Source: Thiobacillus sp.
Lineage (GTDB): Bacteria; Pseudomonadota; Gammaproteobacteria; Burkholderiales; Thiobacillaceae
Reading direction: 5' to 3'
Length of the DNA: 6,994 nucleotides
Assembly: GCA_024710445.1 (NCBI GenBank)
Contig: JANJUT010000028.1
Span: 1-6,994, forward strand
This document shows, piece by piece, positions 6,361 through 6,994 of this stretch (positions within the stretch are counted from its first letter, which is position 1; each line of letters starts with the position of its first letter). The notes beneath the pieces were generated by a model. The model was not told the origin of the DNA. It ran no database searches and saw nothing but the letters and a program-made list of their open reading frames with translations. The translations under genes and the position numbers were made by a program.

Positions 6361-6994
6361 GTTCTTCCACACCAAATAACACTCGTTTGAGTTCCCGTAA
6401 CTGATCGCGAAGTTCCGCGGCTTTCTCGAATTCCAGGTTCTTTGCAGCATCCAGCATATCTTTTTCCAGCTTCTTGATCTTTTTGGTCAGCGACTTGTCA
6501 TCCAGCACCTTGTACTCGGCCACGGTCTGGGCAGCCTTGAGTTCCTGACGGCTCGCGTCGGCATCGTACACGCCATCAATGATGTCCTTGATCCGTTTTA
6601 TCACGCCGCGCGGCGTAATGCCGTGTTCAAGATTGAAAGCGGTCTGCTTGATGCGGCGACGCTCGGTTTCGTCCATCGCACGCTGCATTGAATTGGTGAT
6701 CTTGTCGGCATACAGGATCGCCGTGCCATTCAAATGGCGCGCCGCACGGCCGATGGTCTGGATCAGTGCACGTTCGGAGCGCAGAAAGCCTTCCTTGTCG
6801 GCATCCAGTATCGTCACCAGCGAGACCTCGGGAATATCCAGTCCCTCGCGCAGCAGGTTGATGCCCACCAGCACGTCGAATTCGCCCAGCCGCAGGTCGC
6901 GGATGATTTCAAAGCGTTCTACGGTGTCTATGTCGGAATGCAGATAACGCACCTTGATACCGTGCTCGGCGAGGTAATCGGTGAGATCTTCCGA
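6353..6994 (-). CDS. uvrB: UvrABC excinuclease subunit UvrB, C-terminal third, cut by window edge
   Basis: Damage-verifying helicase-like subunit of nucleotide excision repair, which receives the lesion from UvrA and recruits UvrC. The frame is open to the right edge, giving the last 213 residues of a protein usually near 670. The visible part starts in the second helicase domain ([20 protein letters not shown]). It continues through motif V ([17 protein letters not shown], then [14 protein letters not shown]) and motif VI ([12 protein letters not shown]), and then the Y-A-D-K-I-T stretch. It ends with the C-terminal UVR domain ([27 protein letters not shown]), which contacts UvrC. No defects are visible. 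The true start is outside the window; the GTG at 6952 is an internal valine codon. The stop overlaps the start of the phosphatase gene. Confidence 0.97.
   Translation of the reverse strand, partial: SEDLTDYLAEHGIKVRYLHSDIDTVERFEIIRDLRLGEFDVLVGINLLREGLDIPEVSLVTILDADKEGFLRSERALIQTIGRAARHLNGTAILYADKITNSMQRAMDETERRRIKQTAFNLEHGITPRGVIKRIKDIIDGVYDADASRQELKAAQTVAEYKVLDDKSLTKKIKKLEKDMLDAAKNLEFEKAAELRDQLRELKRVLFGVEEHD

Noticed and set aside
6361..6450. N-terminal 30-residue extension of the tyrosine phosphatase
   Set aside because: It would put the P-loop about 40 residues in, unlike the family, and it only reads the uvrB 3' end in another frame.

Overview
The window looks like ordinary chromosomal DNA from a betaproteobacterium. 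It is moderately GC-rich. The gene order (divergent rluC and rne, a HAD phosphatase, a lone Rieske protein and sppA behind rluC, a low-molecular-weight phosphatase behind uvrB) and the RNase E layout fit that class. The placement is an inference from family resemblance. No mobile element, CRISPR array, tRNA or rRNA was seen.

Layout. From 1 to about 2801 a four-gene block runs on the minus strand in the order rluC, a HAD-superfamily phosphatase, a stand-alone Rieske [2Fe-2S] protein, then sppA, which is cut by the left edge. All three junctions overlap (8, 22 and 4 bases), so the block is very probably one translationally coupled operon. From about 2802 to 3196 is a roughly 395-base gap between divergent rluC and rne. 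It holds no convincing gene but several GC-rich inverted repeats, the last of which includes the rne ribosome binding site. From 3197 to 5785 on the plus strand is rne, encoding RNase E of 862 residues. Its catalytic half is intact. Its long disordered tail has a membrane-binding helix, arginine-rich blocks and several short peptide repeats. A strong hairpin at 5799-5832 separates rne from the converging pair on the minus strand: uvrB (C-terminal third only, cut by the right edge), then a low-molecular-weight protein tyrosine phosphatase whose start overlaps the uvrB stop.

How the genes relate. RNase E (mRNA decay and rRNA/tRNA processing) and RluC (23S rRNA pseudouridylation) are both RNA-metabolism genes sharing one divergent control region. 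The genes after rluC are housekeeping or of unknown role: a small-molecule phosphatase, a possible electron carrier and an inner-membrane peptidase. UvrB belongs to nucleotide excision repair.

I found no clearly new biological system. The points most worth a second look are the structured rne leader, which may hide its own ribosome binding site; a repeated L-x-Q-V-E-T peptide beside arginine clusters in the RNase E tail; a 27-base tandem duplication in that tail; and a nine-G run inside rluC.
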